The notes beneath the pieces are model-generated. The model searched no databases and had not been told where the DNA came from. It was given only the letters and a program-made list of their open reading frames with translations. A stretch of DNA of 64,000 nucleotides from Peteryoungia desertarenae (GTDB lineage Bacteria > Pseudomonadota > Alphaproteobacteria > Rhizobiales > Rhizobiaceae): positions 620,001-684,000 of the forward strand of contig NZ_CP058351.1 of the NCBI RefSeq assembly GCF_005860795.2. The letters are read 5' to 3'. Both the position numbers and the translations under genes were made by a program. This document shows, piece after piece, positions 9,669-19,005 of this stretch. The stretch's first letter is position 1, and each line of letters opens with the position of its first letter.

Positions 9669-10496
9669 CTATTCATGTGCAACCCCCAGATAGGCGTCGA
9701 TCACAGCCTGGTTGTTGCGCACTTCATCCGGCGTTCCGTCTCCGATCTTTCTGCCGTAATCCATCACGACGACACGGTCAGACAGGTCCATGACAACACC
9801 CATGTCATGCTCGATCAGGGCAATCGTGGTGCCGAACTCGTCGTTGACGTCGAGAATGAAGCGGCACATGTCCTCCTTCTCCTCGACATTCATGCCGGCC
9901 ATCGGCTCATCGAGAAGCAGGAGTTTCGGCTCGGCAGCCAGGGCTCGGGCGAGTTCCACGCGCTTCTTCAAGCCATAGGGCAGTCTCCCGACCGGCGTCT
10001 TGCGGATTGCCGGGATTTCCAGGAAATCGATGATCTTCTCGACCTTCTCCCGATGAAGGGTTTCCTCCCGTTCTGCGGCACCCCACCAGAAGGCCTGACG
10101 GAACAGACCGGTCTTCATCAGGGTGAGACGACCGGTCATGATATTGTCGAGCACGCTCATGCCATCGAAGAGGGCAATGTTCTGGAAGGTCCGGGCAATG
10201 CCCTGACGCGCGACATCATAGGGCTTCATCTGCGGTCGGCGCGCGCCGCGGAACCAGACCTCGCCTTCCTGCGGGATGTAGAAGCCGGAAATGACATTGA
10301 GCATCGAGGATTTGCCCGCGCCATTGGGGCCGATGATCGAGCGGATCTCACCTTCGCGGATGTCGAAGCTGATATCCGTGATGGCCTTCACGCCGCCAAA
10401 TCTGAGCGTAATGTTCTTCATCTCCATCAGGACGCCACCAATCCGGCGGCCATCCGACGTAACCGTGTCGTCGGTGACAGGAGCCAGCGCGTTCAT
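9669..10496 (-). CDS. livG: Liv-type ABC transporter ATPase LivG
   Basis: A 275-residue ABC ATPase, partner of LivF. Walker A is GPNGAGKSS, Walker B is LLLLDEPMAGMN, and the C-terminal TIALIEHDMGVVM segment is typical of LivG. The signature region reads LPYGLKKRVELARAL, which has PYG in place of the usual SGG; this variation is common in LivG proteins. The start overlaps the stop of the upstream ligase by four bases (ATGA), showing coupling. Confidence 0.9.
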   Translation of the reverse strand: MNALAPVTDDTVTSDGRRIGGVLMEMKNITLRFGGVKAITDISFDIREGEIRSIIGPNGAGKSSMLNVISGFYIPQEGEVWFRGARRPQMKPYDVARQGIARTFQNIALFDGMSVLDNIMTGRLTLMKTGLFRQAFWWGAAEREETLHREKVEKIIDFLEIPAIRKTPVGRLPYGLKKRVELARALAAEPKLLLLDEPMAGMNVEEKEDMCRFILDVNDEFGTTIALIEHDMGVVMDLSDRVVVMDYGRKIGDGTPDEVRNNQAVIDAYLGVAHE

Positions 10497-12460
10497 GCGG
10501 CAGCCCTCCGCTCGATGGCCGGCAGGGTGGTCACATCGGCGATCTTCAGCGTCGCCTTCAACACTCCCTTGCGACCATCTTCATAGGTCACTTCCGTTTC
10601 GGTGCTGATCGTTGTCGAGCCATCGTAAAGGGCGGCGATCAGATCGGCATATTTCTGCTCGATGATGTTGCGGCGGACCTTGCGCGTGCGGGTCAGCTCA
10701 CCGTCATCGGCATCGAGCTCCTTATGCAGGATCAGGAAACGATGGATCTGGCAGCCGGCAAGCATGCTATCGGCGGCAACGGAGCGGTTCACCTCCTCGA
10801 CATGGCCACGGATCATGTCATAGACCTGTGGATGTGCGGCGAGCTCCTGATAACTGGAATAGGCGATATTGTTGCGTTCCGCCCAGTTTCCGACCGCAGT
10901 CAGGTCTATATTGATGAAGGCGCTGCAGCGATCACGTCCGGCTCCGAAGACCACGGCTTCGAGAATGTTTGGATAGAATTTCAGCTTGTTCTCGACATAT
11001 TTGGGGGCAAACAGATTGCCATCCGCCATCCGGCCAACATCCTTGGCGCGGTCGATGATGCGCAGATGCCCGGTGTCGGGCTCGAAGAAGCCGGCATCGC
11101 CTGTCGCGACCCATCCTTCCGCATCCTTGGTCGAAGAGGTGCTTTCCGGGTTCTTGAAATACTCGACAAACGTGCCGGGGCTTCGGTAGAAGACCTCACC
11201 CGTCTCGGCGATCTTGACCTCGACACCCGGCGAGGGCACACCCACCGTATCGGAGCGGACTTCGCCATCCGGCTGCTGCGTGATGAAGACGCTGGCTTCC
11301 GTCTGTCCGTAAAGCTGTTTGAGATTGATGCCGAGCGCACGATAGAAATCGAAGATTTCCGGCCCGATGGCCTCGCCGGCTGTATAGCCCACCCGGATGC
11401 GGCTGTAGCCAAGCGTGTTCTTCAAGGGGCCGTAGATGACAAGATCGCCGAGCCAGTACTTCAATCGATCGATCAGCGAGACCGGCTTGCCATCGAGGAT
11501 GGCCGGGCCGACCTTGCGGGCATGGTCCATGAAGATGCGGAAGAGCCATTGCTTGGTGGGCGCCGCGTCTTCCATCCGGATCATCACATTGGTCAGCTGT
11601 CCCTCGAAGACACGCGGCGGCGCGAAGAAATAGGTCGGACCGATTTCTCTCAGATCGGTCATCATGGTTTCGGCACTTTCGGGGCAATTGACGCAGAAGC
11701 CGGCCCACATCGCCTGCCCCATGGAGAAGATGAAATCTCCGACCCAGGCCATGGGCAGATATGCCAGGATCTCCTCCGAAGACCCCAGCCTGTCGAATTC
11801 GCATGTGCTGCGGGCGGTTTCGATGATGTTGCGGTTGGAAAGAACCACACCCTTGGGCTTGCCGGTCGTGCCGGAGGTGTAGAGCATGACGCAGGCATCG
11901 TCATAGGTCAGCGCCGCAATACGGCGATCCAGTTCCGCTTCAAAGCGGTGATGGCCAGCCCGGCCCTCGCTCACGACATCAGCCAGCGCGTTCAGACGGG
12001 AATGGTCGTATTTGCGCATGCCGCGCTTGTCGACATAGACGACCTGATCAATGCACTTGATACGTTCCTGAACCTCGATGACCTTGTCGACCTGTTCCTG
12101 ATCGCCACAGACGACGAAACGCGCACCACAGTGCTCGAGCACATATTCAGCCTCATCCGCGACCGCATCCTGATAGAGTGGCACTGGCACTGCACCACAC
12201 ATCTGGGCGGCGACGAGAGACCAATAGAGTGAAGGCCGATTGCGCCCGACGACTGCAACAAAATCGCCTCGCTTCAGTCCGAGCGCCAGAAGACCCATGG
12301 CGAGGGCACGTGTTTCGGCATGCGCCTCTTCCCATGTCCAGGACTGCCAAATCCCGAATTCCTTCTCGCGATAGGCAATGCGTCGCGGAAGCTCGCGTGC
12401 ATTGCGCGCCATCAAAGCTGGAATGGACGTGAGACCCGATACGGGCTCTCGCTCGGTCAT
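10493..12460 (-). CDS. AMP-forming acyl-CoA synthetase, long-chain FadD type
   Basis: A 655-residue adenylate-forming CoA ligase. The P-loop YTSGTTGKPKGVVLSNRN is intact and YGQTEAS, WVATGDAG and the IDRAKD hinge are present. The ATG at 12460 follows a very strong GGGGAGGAA site; the longer open frame to 12580 lacks comparable signals. It is the first gene of the transporter block and faces the histidine kinase gene, so it is probably the promoter-proximal gene under that two-component system. Large ligases next to Liv transporters often activate aromatic or medium-chain acids; the substrate here is unknown. Confidence 0.85.
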   Translation of the reverse strand: MTEREPVSGLTSIPALMARNARELPRRIAYREKEFGIWQSWTWEEAHAETRALAMGLLALGLKRGDFVAVVGRNRPSLYWSLVAAQMCGAVPVPLYQDAVADEAEYVLEHCGARFVVCGDQEQVDKVIEVQERIKCIDQVVYVDKRGMRKYDHSRLNALADVVSEGRAGHHRFEAELDRRIAALTYDDACVMLYTSGTTGKPKGVVLSNRNIIETARSTCEFDRLGSSEEILAYLPMAWVGDFIFSMGQAMWAGFCVNCPESAETMMTDLREIGPTYFFAPPRVFEGQLTNVMIRMEDAAPTKQWLFRIFMDHARKVGPAILDGKPVSLIDRLKYWLGDLVIYGPLKNTLGYSRIRVGYTAGEAIGPEIFDFYRALGINLKQLYGQTEASVFITQQPDGEVRSDTVGVPSPGVEVKIAETGEVFYRSPGTFVEYFKNPESTSSTKDAEGWVATGDAGFFEPDTGHLRIIDRAKDVGRMADGNLFAPKYVENKLKFYPNILEAVVFGAGRDRCSAFINIDLTAVGNWAERNNIAYSSYQELAAHPQVYDMIRGHVEEVNRSVAADSMLAGCQIHRFLILHKELDADDGELTRTRKVRRNIIEQKYADLIAALYDGSTTISTETEVTYEDGRKGVLKATLKIADVTTLPAIERRAAA

Positions 12461-12652
12461 GGATTTCCTCCCCTTGAACCCCATTCGGGCATGAGCTTGG
12501 CCGATCTTTTTCGCCGGCCTTTTGTTCATGTTCGTAGCTTTGCGGGGAAGCGTTTCGTCAGTTTTTCCAAAACCTAACAAATTGTAACAGCCTTGGATTG
12601 CCTCTTTCCGGATGCATGTTCGAATGGTAGCGATAGGTCAGGGAGAATTCGG
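12461..12652. promoter_or_regulatory. Divergent promoter region, ligase/transporter vs kinase
   Basis: 192 bases between the start codons of the acyl-CoA synthetase (minus) and the histidine kinase (plus). It must hold both promoters. It contains an AT-rich stretch around 12570-12590 with the imperfect dyad AACAAATTGTAACA, a possible response-regulator site. No strong consensus promoter was recognised. Confidence 0.4.
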
Positions 12653-14575
12653 ATGCCATTGTCCGAGGAGGAGCATAACAGCCTCATGCGTACGGGGCTG
12701 AATCTGATCAGTCAGGCGTTGTCGATCTTCGACAGCGAGCTCAAACTTGTTGTCTGCAATCGCCGCTATCAGGAAATGTTCGACCTGCCACCCGCTTATG
12801 TTGCGGCCGGTGTGAGCTTCGAAGAGACGATCCGGCTCCTTGTCCAACGGGGCGAATATGGCCCTGTGGACGATGAAGAAAAAGCGGTCCAGACCCGGGT
12901 CAAGGCGGCCCGCGCCTTCGTGCCCCATTACATGGAGCGACTGCGATCAAATGGTCGATGGGTCTCGGTCGAAGGTTTTCCGCTGCCGCAGGGCGGATGG
13001 GTGACCGTCTATACCGACATTACGGAAGTGCGGATCCAGCAGCAGATGCTGCGCACCCGCTCTGCCGAGCTTTCCGAGCAGCTCTTGTCGAATACCGAGC
13101 GTCTGTCTGAAACCATCCGAGAACTTTCCGCCGCAAACACAGCCATCGAAACCGCCAAGAGCCAACTGGCGGAAATGGAGGCACGGACGCGTCTGACGAC
13201 AGAAATGATGCCGGCGCATATTGCCCATGTCGACCGGAGCCTGCGTTACACCTACACCAACAGGCGCCTGTCGTCCCTCATTCCGGGACGCCCATCCCAG
13301 ATCATCGGCATGACCGGTCTGGAAGCATTGGGCGAAGCCTCATTTTCCCGCATCAAGCCCCATCTGTTGCGGGCGCTTGCCGGAGAAGCGTCTGTCTGCG
13401 AGTTTACCGACGAGGAGACGGGACGCCGCATCCGCACTGCATTCAACCCCGATCGGATCGACGACGGACCTATCAACGGGGTCTATATCCTGTCGACCGA
13501 CATAACCGAAGAAAGCCAGGTGCGGGCTGCCGTGCTACAGACACGGAAACGAGAACTGGCCGCCCAGCTGACATCTGGTCTGGCACATGACTTCGCCAAT
13601 CTCTTGACGATCATACTTGGCCTTCAGACGCGTCTGGAACAGATGGACCTGCCGCCAGGGGCAGCAGAACTGGTTGGTCCGACCCTGGCTGCAGCGCGCC
13701 GCGGCGGAATTCTGATTGACCGAATTTCTTCAATCTCGGGTCAGAAGGAACAGCGGCACGAGGCAGTCGACATAAAGCTGTTGTTGAAGGACTTGCAGAT
13801 GCTGGCCGGGCCTGTCCTTCCTGACCATATCCGGCTCGACATCGAGAACACTGATGTTCTCAAACCCTTGATACTGGATGCCGGCGCGCTGCAGGATTCG
13901 CTGTTGAACCTCATCCTCAACGCCAAGGATGCGATTGGCACCGAAGCCGGTGTGATCAGGATTCGCGCGCGCCGTGTTCACGATACCTGGATCGAGTTTT
14001 CAGTCACCGATACCGGGTCGGGATTTTCTCCCCAGGCTCTTGCCCATGCCTTCGACCCGTTCTTCACGACGAAAGGCGGTGAGGGTTCGGGCCTCGGGCT
14101 TTCGATGGTCTATGATCAGGCAACGATTGCCGGTGGCACTGTGCGTCTGGAGAACCGGGCAGACGGCGGTGCGCGGGTCGAATTGCGTCTTCCCTATCGC
14201 GAGGCGCCCGCGTCCGATCAACAGCATCTCATACTGCTGGTGGAAGACAATCATGAAATCCGCGAGGCCGTCAGAGACATGCTCCGGTCGCTCGGCCATT
14301 CGGTTGTAGAGGCCACCAGTGCAGACGAGGCCGAGCGCATGATCACGATACCGGGTCTTGGCCTTGTGCTCACCGATCTCAATCTGAAAGGGGAGCGCAA
14401 CGGGCTCGAACTGGCTGAGAACCTGCACGGAACACAACGTCTCCCTGTTGGGGTGATGACCTCGTTACCCGCTTCGGCACCGCTGCGACAAGCAGCCGAA
14501 AGCCGCTATCCTCTATTACCCAAACCCTTCGATGACCGGGCGCTGGCCCGCTTCATTCCCAGAGTGGTCGGATGA
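12653..14575 (+). CDS. Cytosolic PAS hybrid histidine kinase
   Basis: A 640-residue sensor kinase without membrane segments. In order: an N-terminal PAS domain (about 10-130, ALSIFDSELKLVVCN), a coiled coil (about 130-200), a second PAS domain (about 205-295), a histidine domain with His312 in LAHDFANLL, a catalytic ATPase domain (N-box LILNAKDA, GSGLGLSM) and a C-terminal receiver with Asp575 in VLTDLNLKG. The start at 12653 follows GGGAG. It overlaps the response regulator gene by four bases and is divergent from the ligase/Liv block, which it probably controls. A cytosolic sensor would fit an intracellular ligand such as an acyl-CoA (inference). Confidence 0.88.
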   Translation: MPLSEEEHNSLMRTGLNLISQALSIFDSELKLVVCNRRYQEMFDLPPAYVAAGVSFEETIRLLVQRGEYGPVDDEEKAVQTRVKAARAFVPHYMERLRSNGRWVSVEGFPLPQGGWVTVYTDITEVRIQQQMLRTRSAELSEQLLSNTERLSETIRELSAANTAIETAKSQLAEMEARTRLTTEMMPAHIAHVDRSLRYTYTNRRLSSLIPGRPSQIIGMTGLEALGEASFSRIKPHLLRALAGEASVCEFTDEETGRRIRTAFNPDRIDDGPINGVYILSTDITEESQVRAAVLQTRKRELAAQLTSGLAHDFANLLTIILGLQTRLEQMDLPPGAAELVGPTLAAARRGGILIDRISSISGQKEQRHEAVDIKLLLKDLQMLAGPVLPDHIRLDIENTDVLKPLILDAGALQDSLLNLILNAKDAIGTEAGVIRIRARRVHDTWIEFSVTDTGSGFSPQALAHAFDPFFTTKGGEGSGLGLSMVYDQATIAGGTVRLENRADGGARVELRLPYREAPASDQQHLILLVEDNHEIREAVRDMLRSLGHSVVEATSADEAERMITIPGLGLVLTDLNLKGERNGLELAENLHGTQRLPVGVMTSLPASAPLRQAAESRYPLLPKPFDDRALARFIPRVVG

Positions 14576-15276
14576 CAGAGCCCCTTATTGCCATTCTCGA
14601 TGATGAACCGGAAATCCGCAACGTGCTGGCCGAGGCCTTGAGCGAGGCCGGTTTTCGAACGATGACCTTCGGTCGGGCAAGCGAATTCGAGGCGTCCCTC
14701 AAACGCTGCGTACCGGATGTCTGTCTGGTCGACCTCGGTCTGCCGGATCGCGACGGCCTCCTTCTCGTGCATCGGCTGGCACTCGATTCCGGAGCCGCCA
14801 TCATCATCATATCCGGTCGCGCCCAGGTGCAAGACCGGGTGATGGGGCTTGAGCTCGGAGCCGACGACTATATCATCAAGCCCTTCGAACCGGCTGAGAT
14901 CGTCGCACGGGTAAGGGCGCGGTTGCGCAAGGCAAGACAAGCCTCCGAGCGCACGACCCAGATTGCCCGCTTTGACGGATGGACAGCCCTTTTTGACAGC
15001 TACACCCTTGTTTCGGACACTGGCGAACAGGTATCTTTTTCAAATGCCGAAGGCCAGGTGCTCAGGCTGTTTCTCGAGCGACCGCATCGGCTGATTTCCC
15101 GCATACAGATGCAGGAGGCGCTGGGCGGTGCAGCTGGCGAAAGCTTTGATCGCGCCATGGATGTGCGCATTTCGCGGCTCAGGACCAAGCTCGGGGAAGA
15201 TCCGAAAAACCCGGCCCTGATCAAGACGATCTACGGAGCCGGATATATTTTTCTCGGCGATGTCCGCTGGGAATAA
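14572..15276 (+). CDS. OmpR-family response regulator
   Basis: A 234-residue transcription factor with an N-terminal receiver (acidic pair DD at 10-11, phospho-acceptor Asp54 in LVDLGLPD, KPFEP lysine) and a C-terminal winged helix (DVRISRLRTKLGE, TIYGAGYIFLG). It is translationally coupled to the hybrid kinase through an ATGA overlap. Likely targets are its own promoter and the divergent ligase/transporter genes. Confidence 0.9.
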   Translation: MTEPLIAILDDEPEIRNVLAEALSEAGFRTMTFGRASEFEASLKRCVPDVCLVDLGLPDRDGLLLVHRLALDSGAAIIIISGRAQVQDRVMGLELGADDYIIKPFEPAEIVARVRARLRKARQASERTTQIARFDGWTALFDSYTLVSDTGEQVSFSNAEGQVLRLFLERPHRLISRIQMQEALGGAAGESFDRAMDVRISRLRTKLGEDPKNPALIKTIYGAGYIFLGDVRWE

Positions 15277-15450
15277 CAAGGGCATATCCCGTTGGATCAC
15301 ATCGCACGAGATTGCGATTGCGTCAGAGCCAATTCTGTCTCAATCGATCAGGGTTGATCACTCGCCGGCAAATGGCTGCAAATCGAACCGGAACATAATT
15401 CTCGCAACCGTGTTCGGACCAAATCTGACATCCGATAGCGGGGATAATGC

Positions 15451-15834
15451 ATGCCGACACCACTTGGACTCGTGCGCGGGCTGGGCAGCGGAAAGACGGG
15501 CACCGACGTCTTCATCCGGGAGCGGATCAGCGGCTTGTTGCTGTTCTTTCTTGTTCCCTATCTGATGATCGCCCTGATCCCTGTCTTCGGCGAACCATAT
15601 CCGGTGGTCTTGGAACGGATAGGATCCCTGTGGGTGGGACCGCCGCTGATCGCTTTCCTGCTCATCAACGCAACCCATATGGCGATGGGCATGCGGGTGA
15701 TCATCGAAGACTATGTCCATGCCCGGATGCTGAAATATGCGCTTCTCATCCTCAACTGGGCCTTCAGCTGGGGATGTGCACTGATTGCAGCACTTGCCGT
15801 CATCCGCATCATGTTCCTTGTTGTCCGGATTTGA
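15451..15834 (+). CDS. Orphan succinate dehydrogenase membrane anchor (SdhD-like)
   Basis: A 127-residue integral membrane protein with three hydrophobic segments (about 28-47, 62-80, 95-125). The N-terminus MPTPLGLVRGLGSGKTGTDVF and the HMAMGMRVIIEDYVH stretch match alphaproteobacterial SdhD, the cytochrome b anchor of succinate:quinone reductase. No sdhC, sdhA or sdhB is nearby: upstream is a response regulator and downstream is minE on the other strand. The heme-side histidine and the IEDYVH segment are kept, so it does not look degraded. It may be a second anchor copy or serve another complex. Confidence 0.75.
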   Translation: MPTPLGLVRGLGSGKTGTDVFIRERISGLLLFFLVPYLMIALIPVFGEPYPVVLERIGSLWVGPPLIAFLLINATHMAMGMRVIIEDYVHARMLKYALLILNWAFSWGCALIAALAVIRIMFLVVRI

Positions 15835-15878
15835 GACTGAAATCAGAACCGGGCGAGGCAAGCCGGATGACAACAGCG

Positions 15879-15909
15879 AAAAATGGAAGGGCCGCAGACG
15901 CGGCCCTTC
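15879..15909 (-). terminator. Rho-independent terminator of minCDE
   Basis: A perfect 10-base stem, GAAGGGCCGC with GCGGCCCTTC, with a 4-base loop. On the minus strand it is followed by a TTTTT tract. It lies 26 bases past the minE stop and is the clearest intrinsic terminator in the window. Confidence 0.9.
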
Positions 15910-15934
15910 GAAGTCTGTTATGGATCAAGCGGCC

Positions 15935-16195
15935 TCAAGCCGCGTGACGTTGTGCATTGAGCGGGATCTCGACATCGATCTCCAGGATCGAGACGTGTTC
16001 GTCACGATCCATCTTCACCCTGACCCTGTCCGCATCCAGCTCGACATGCTTGGAAATCACGGCAAGGATCTCTTCCCGCAGGATCTGGACCAGGTCAGAT
16101 CCGGAGGACGCACGTTCATGGGCGAGAAGCACCTGCAGCCTCTCGCGAGCCATGGGCGCAGAGCGCTGGCGATTGAAAAGCCGGAAGATGTTCAT
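15935..16195 (-). CDS. minE: Cell division topological specificity factor MinE
   Basis: An 86-residue MinE that stimulates MinD ATPase and drives pole-to-pole oscillation placing the division site. The N-terminal amphipathic segment [20 protein letters not shown] (the MinD-contact helix) and the topological domain ending in LEIDVEIPL are all present. The start overlaps the minD stop by four bases. Last gene of minCDE, followed by an intrinsic terminator. Confidence 0.95.
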   Translation of the reverse strand: MNIFRLFNRQRSAPMARERLQVLLAHERASSGSDLVQILREEILAVISKHVELDADRVRVKMDRDEHVSILEIDVEIPLNAQRHAA

Positions 16196-17007
16196 GCAGC
16201 CCTCCGTGCGAAGATCTTGCCGAGAAGCCCGCGCTTTTCTTCAGGCAGGGTCACGGGCACGACTTCGCCCGACAGACGCCGTGCGGCTTCGAAGTAAGCC
16301 AGCGATGGGGCGCATCTGGCATCGGCAAGGGTCACCGGCGCACCAAGATTGGATGCCCGAAGGACATCCATGCTTTCGGGAATGATGCCAAGCAGCGGGA
16401 TCGACAGGATTTCGAGAACGTCTTCCACCTTCAGCATGTCGCCACGCTGGGCTCGGGCCGCATCATAGCGCGTGAGAAGGAGATGTTTTTCCATCCGTTC
16501 TCCACGCTCGGCCTTGATCGTCTTGGAATCGAGGAGCCCGATGATGCGATCGGAATCGCGGACGGATGAGACTTCCGGGTTGGTGACAACCACCGCAATG
16601 TCGGCATGGCGCATGGCAAGTGTTGCGCCGCGCTCGATCCCGGCCGGGCTGTCGCAGATCACCCAGTCGAAGTAACGCTTCAACTCGCCGATCACCCATT
16701 CGACACCTTCGGCGGTCAGATTGTCCTTGTCGCGTGTCTGGGAAGCCGGAAGCAGAAAGAGTGTCTCGAGACGCTTGTCGCGAATGAGGGCCTGCGGAAG
16801 CTTCGCGTCGCCCTGGATCACGTTGATCAGGTCGTAGACAACGCGGCGTTCGGCACCCATGACGAGGTCGAGATTGCGCAGACCGACATCGAAATCGACC
16901 ACGACAACCTTTTCGCCTTTCTGGGCGAGAGCCGCTCCCAGTGCGGCGGTCGAGGTTGTCTTGCCCACGCCACCCTTACCGGATGTGACGACGATTACCT
17001 TCCCCAT
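16192..17007 (-). CDS. minD: Septum site-determining ATPase MinD
   Basis: A 271-residue ParA/MinD-type ATPase. The deviant Walker A is GKGGVGKTT near residue 11, with [12 protein letters not shown] and the C-terminal membrane-targeting amphipathic tail [15 protein letters not shown] longer open frame exists, but the ATG at 17007 follows AGGAG and starts the conserved [12 protein letters not shown]. It binds the membrane, recruits MinC and is released by MinE. Confidence 0.95.
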   Translation of the reverse strand: MGKVIVVTSGKGGVGKTTSTAALGAALAQKGEKVVVVDFDVGLRNLDLVMGAERRVVYDLINVIQGDAKLPQALIRDKRLETLFLLPASQTRDKDNLTAEGVEWVIGELKRYFDWVICDSPAGIERGATLAMRHADIAVVVTNPEVSSVRDSDRIIGLLDSKTIKAERGERMEKHLLLTRYDAARAQRGDMLKVEDVLEILSIPLLGIIPESMDVLRASNLGAPVTLADARCAPSLAYFEAARRLSGEVVPVTLPEEKRGLLGKIFARRAA

Positions 17008-17038
17008 CTTAACTCTCCTGTCCTGGAGCCCCTTGGGC

Positions 17039-17785
17039 TCAATTGAGTTTCTCGACCATGATCGTGCCCCCGTCGAGCCAGAGCTGGACCGGTTGTCCAA
17101 GCAGCTCCGGGGAGAGATCTTCGGCCATCTTGTAGATGCCATCGATGGCAATCAGTTCAGCTTCCAGCTTGCGGCAGAAAATCCGCGACGCGGCATTTCC
17201 AACGGAGCCGGCCATGGCGCGGCCACGCAGCGCCCCATAGACATGGATCGACCCGCCTGCGATGACTTCTGCGCCGGAGGACACGGACCCGATGATGGTC
17301 ACATCCCCTTCGGTGAATATGATCGATTGCCCGGAACGCACCGGCTCATGAATGATCAGGGATTGTTGTGCGAGCCTTGTCTCGGCAGGGCGCTCCTCGA
17401 CCATCGGACTGTCGTTCGACCCGCCCGCACCGCGCTGCTTTTCCTCATCGGCAACCACCTCGACATCCGAGGCCGGCCGACCGCCCTTGAGGATCGGCGG
17501 CATTCCAGACGAGATCATTGAGGGCCTCGCGCCTTCGATCCCCATCACGCTGACATTGCGTTTGGCCAGGTCGGCCAGAAAGCCTTTCAGTTCGGCCTTG
17601 TCGATGGCCAGATCCGTCAGGTCGAGGACGACCGGACGGTTCAGGAAAAAGCCCGCCGACCGCGCGGCGAGGTCGTCGAGCCTTGCAAGCCATTGATCAA
17701 GTGGTAGATCAGGCGACAAGACCACCGCAAGAAACGAGCGGCCCTTGATCCTGATCGAGCGAGCGTCTGTTAGCACTTTGGTCAT
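17039..17785 (-). CDS. minC: Septum formation inhibitor MinC
   Basis: A 248-residue FtsZ inhibitor with an N-terminal domain (about 1-105), a charged linker (about 105-140) and a C-terminal beta-helix domain carrying the SGAEVIAGGSIHVYGALRGRAMAG signature that binds MinD. First gene of the operon; a CtrA-type box lies about 42 bases upstream of its ATG. Confidence 0.93.
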   Translation of the reverse strand: MTKVLTDARSIRIKGRSFLAVVLSPDLPLDQWLARLDDLAARSAGFFLNRPVVLDLTDLAIDKAELKGFLADLAKRNVSVMGIEGARPSMISSGMPPILKGGRPASDVEVVADEEKQRGAGGSNDSPMVEERPAETRLAQQSLIIHEPVRSGQSIIFTEGDVTIIGSVSSGAEVIAGGSIHVYGALRGRAMAGSVGNAASRIFCRKLEAELIAIDGIYKMAEDLSPELLGQPVQLWLDGGTIMVEKLN

Positions 17786-17825
17786 CTACGTAAAGAATTC
17801 GTTGACCTGAGCTAACGTTGATATG

Positions 17826-17842
17826 GTTAACAAATGGTTAAC
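17826..17842. promoter_or_regulatory. CtrA-type box upstream of minC
   Basis: GTTAACAAATGGTTAAC contains TTAA-N7-TTAA with the flanking C, the full consensus for the alphaproteobacterial cell-cycle regulator CtrA, and matches on both strands. It sits 42 bases before the minC start codon. Direct CtrA control of min genes has been reported in Sinorhizobium. Binding here is inferred from sequence. Confidence 0.7.
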
Positions 17843-17974
17843 AACGGGTCCTGGCCGTTAGGTTTTCGACGCTCCGCATACGATCAGAACATGCTGTTGC
17901 AAAGCTGCGACGCCGCGCAGCCTCGCATGGGTGGCAAAGTTCAAAAGCAGAGCCAAGCCTGTCGAGCCGGGCGC

Positions 17975-18865
17975 TCATTTCTGGCCGGATCGCGCCCGAA
18001 TCATCTCGATGATTCCGGAGAAGTCTTTGGCTGCCGATCCCTCGTCGACAAACTGTTGATAGAGATCGGCGGCCATGCGGCCAAGCTCGGTCCCGGCACC
18101 CGTCGTTGCAGCAGCGGCCTGCGACAGGAGGAGGTCCTTGACCATCAAAGATGCGGCAAAGCCCGGCTGATAGTCACGATTGGCAGGAGATGTCGGCAGG
18201 GGTCCGGGAACGGGGCAATAGGACGTGAGCGACCAGCACTGACCGGAGGAAACGGACGCAACATCATAAAGCGCCTGATGGGTCAGGCCGAGCCCTTCAC
18301 CAAGCACGAAGGCCTCCGATACCGCAATCATGGAGATGCCGAGGATCATGTTGTTGCAGATCTTCGCGGCCTGCCCCATGGCCGGGCCACCACAATGAAT
18401 GATCTTCTTGCCCATGGCCTCAAGCAGGGGCCTGGCGCGCTCAAATGCCTCCGCCTCGCCTCCAGCCATGAAGGCGAGCGTGGCGGCTTCAGCGCCCGCG
18501 GTCCCCCCCGACACTGGGGCATCGAGGGCGGGGCACTGGTGCTGCCTTGCCATTTCATGGGCGCTTCTTGAACTTTCGATATCGACCGTCGAGCAGTCGA
18601 CCAGAAGCGTGCCAGCCGGCACCGTGGAAACCAGTTCTTCCCAAACGGCCAGGACATGTTTGCCCGCCGGAAGCATGGTGATGACCGTTTCGCATTCGAG
18701 GACGGTCGCAGCAATCGTCTCGCAGATTTCGACACGCTGTTCGCGCGCACGGGTCAGGGCCTCATCCGAAAGATCAAAGCCGCGCACCTCGTGACCAGCC
18801 TTGACGAGATTGGCGGCCATGGGACCACCCATATGTCCCAGTCCGATAAACGCAATCCTGGCCAT
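17975..18865 (-). CDS. mmsB: 3-hydroxyisobutyrate dehydrogenase
   Basis: A 296-residue beta-hydroxyacid dehydrogenase that oxidises 3-hydroxyisobutyrate to methylmalonate semialdehyde in valine degradation. It has the N-terminal Rossmann motif IGLGHMGGPMAANL, the DAPVSGGTAGAEAATL substrate loop and the catalytic lysine in GQAAKICNN. The ATG at 18865 follows GGGAGGAAA; an upstream TTG is less likely. It follows the bkd operon on the same strand after a 140-base gap, which fits a valine-pathway role. Confidence 0.88.
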   Translation of the reverse strand: MARIAFIGLGHMGGPMAANLVKAGHEVRGFDLSDEALTRAREQRVEICETIAATVLECETVITMLPAGKHVLAVWEELVSTVPAGTLLVDCSTVDIESSRSAHEMARQHQCPALDAPVSGGTAGAEAATLAFMAGGEAEAFERARPLLEAMGKKIIHCGGPAMGQAAKICNNMILGISMIAVSEAFVLGEGLGLTHQALYDVASVSSGQCWSLTSYCPVPGPLPTSPANRDYQPGFAASLMVKDLLLSQAAAATTGAGTELGRMAADLYQQFVDEGSAAKDFSGIIEMIRARSGQK

Positions 18866-19005
18866 CAATCATTTCCTCCCGTTTCATTCGTCTCTGGACG
18901 CTTCTGTTTTTCTTCTCGCCCGATCTTGCACCAGCGCTGGTCGACGGTGTCAATCCACCTTTGGGACGAAACGCCAGGTCTCACGTGAAGGCTCACGGCA
19001 TCCCG

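Noticed and set aside
10724..12232. Long plus-strand open frame (502 codons)
   Set aside because: Antisense of the FadD-like ligase, whose motifs are fully intact on the minus strand.
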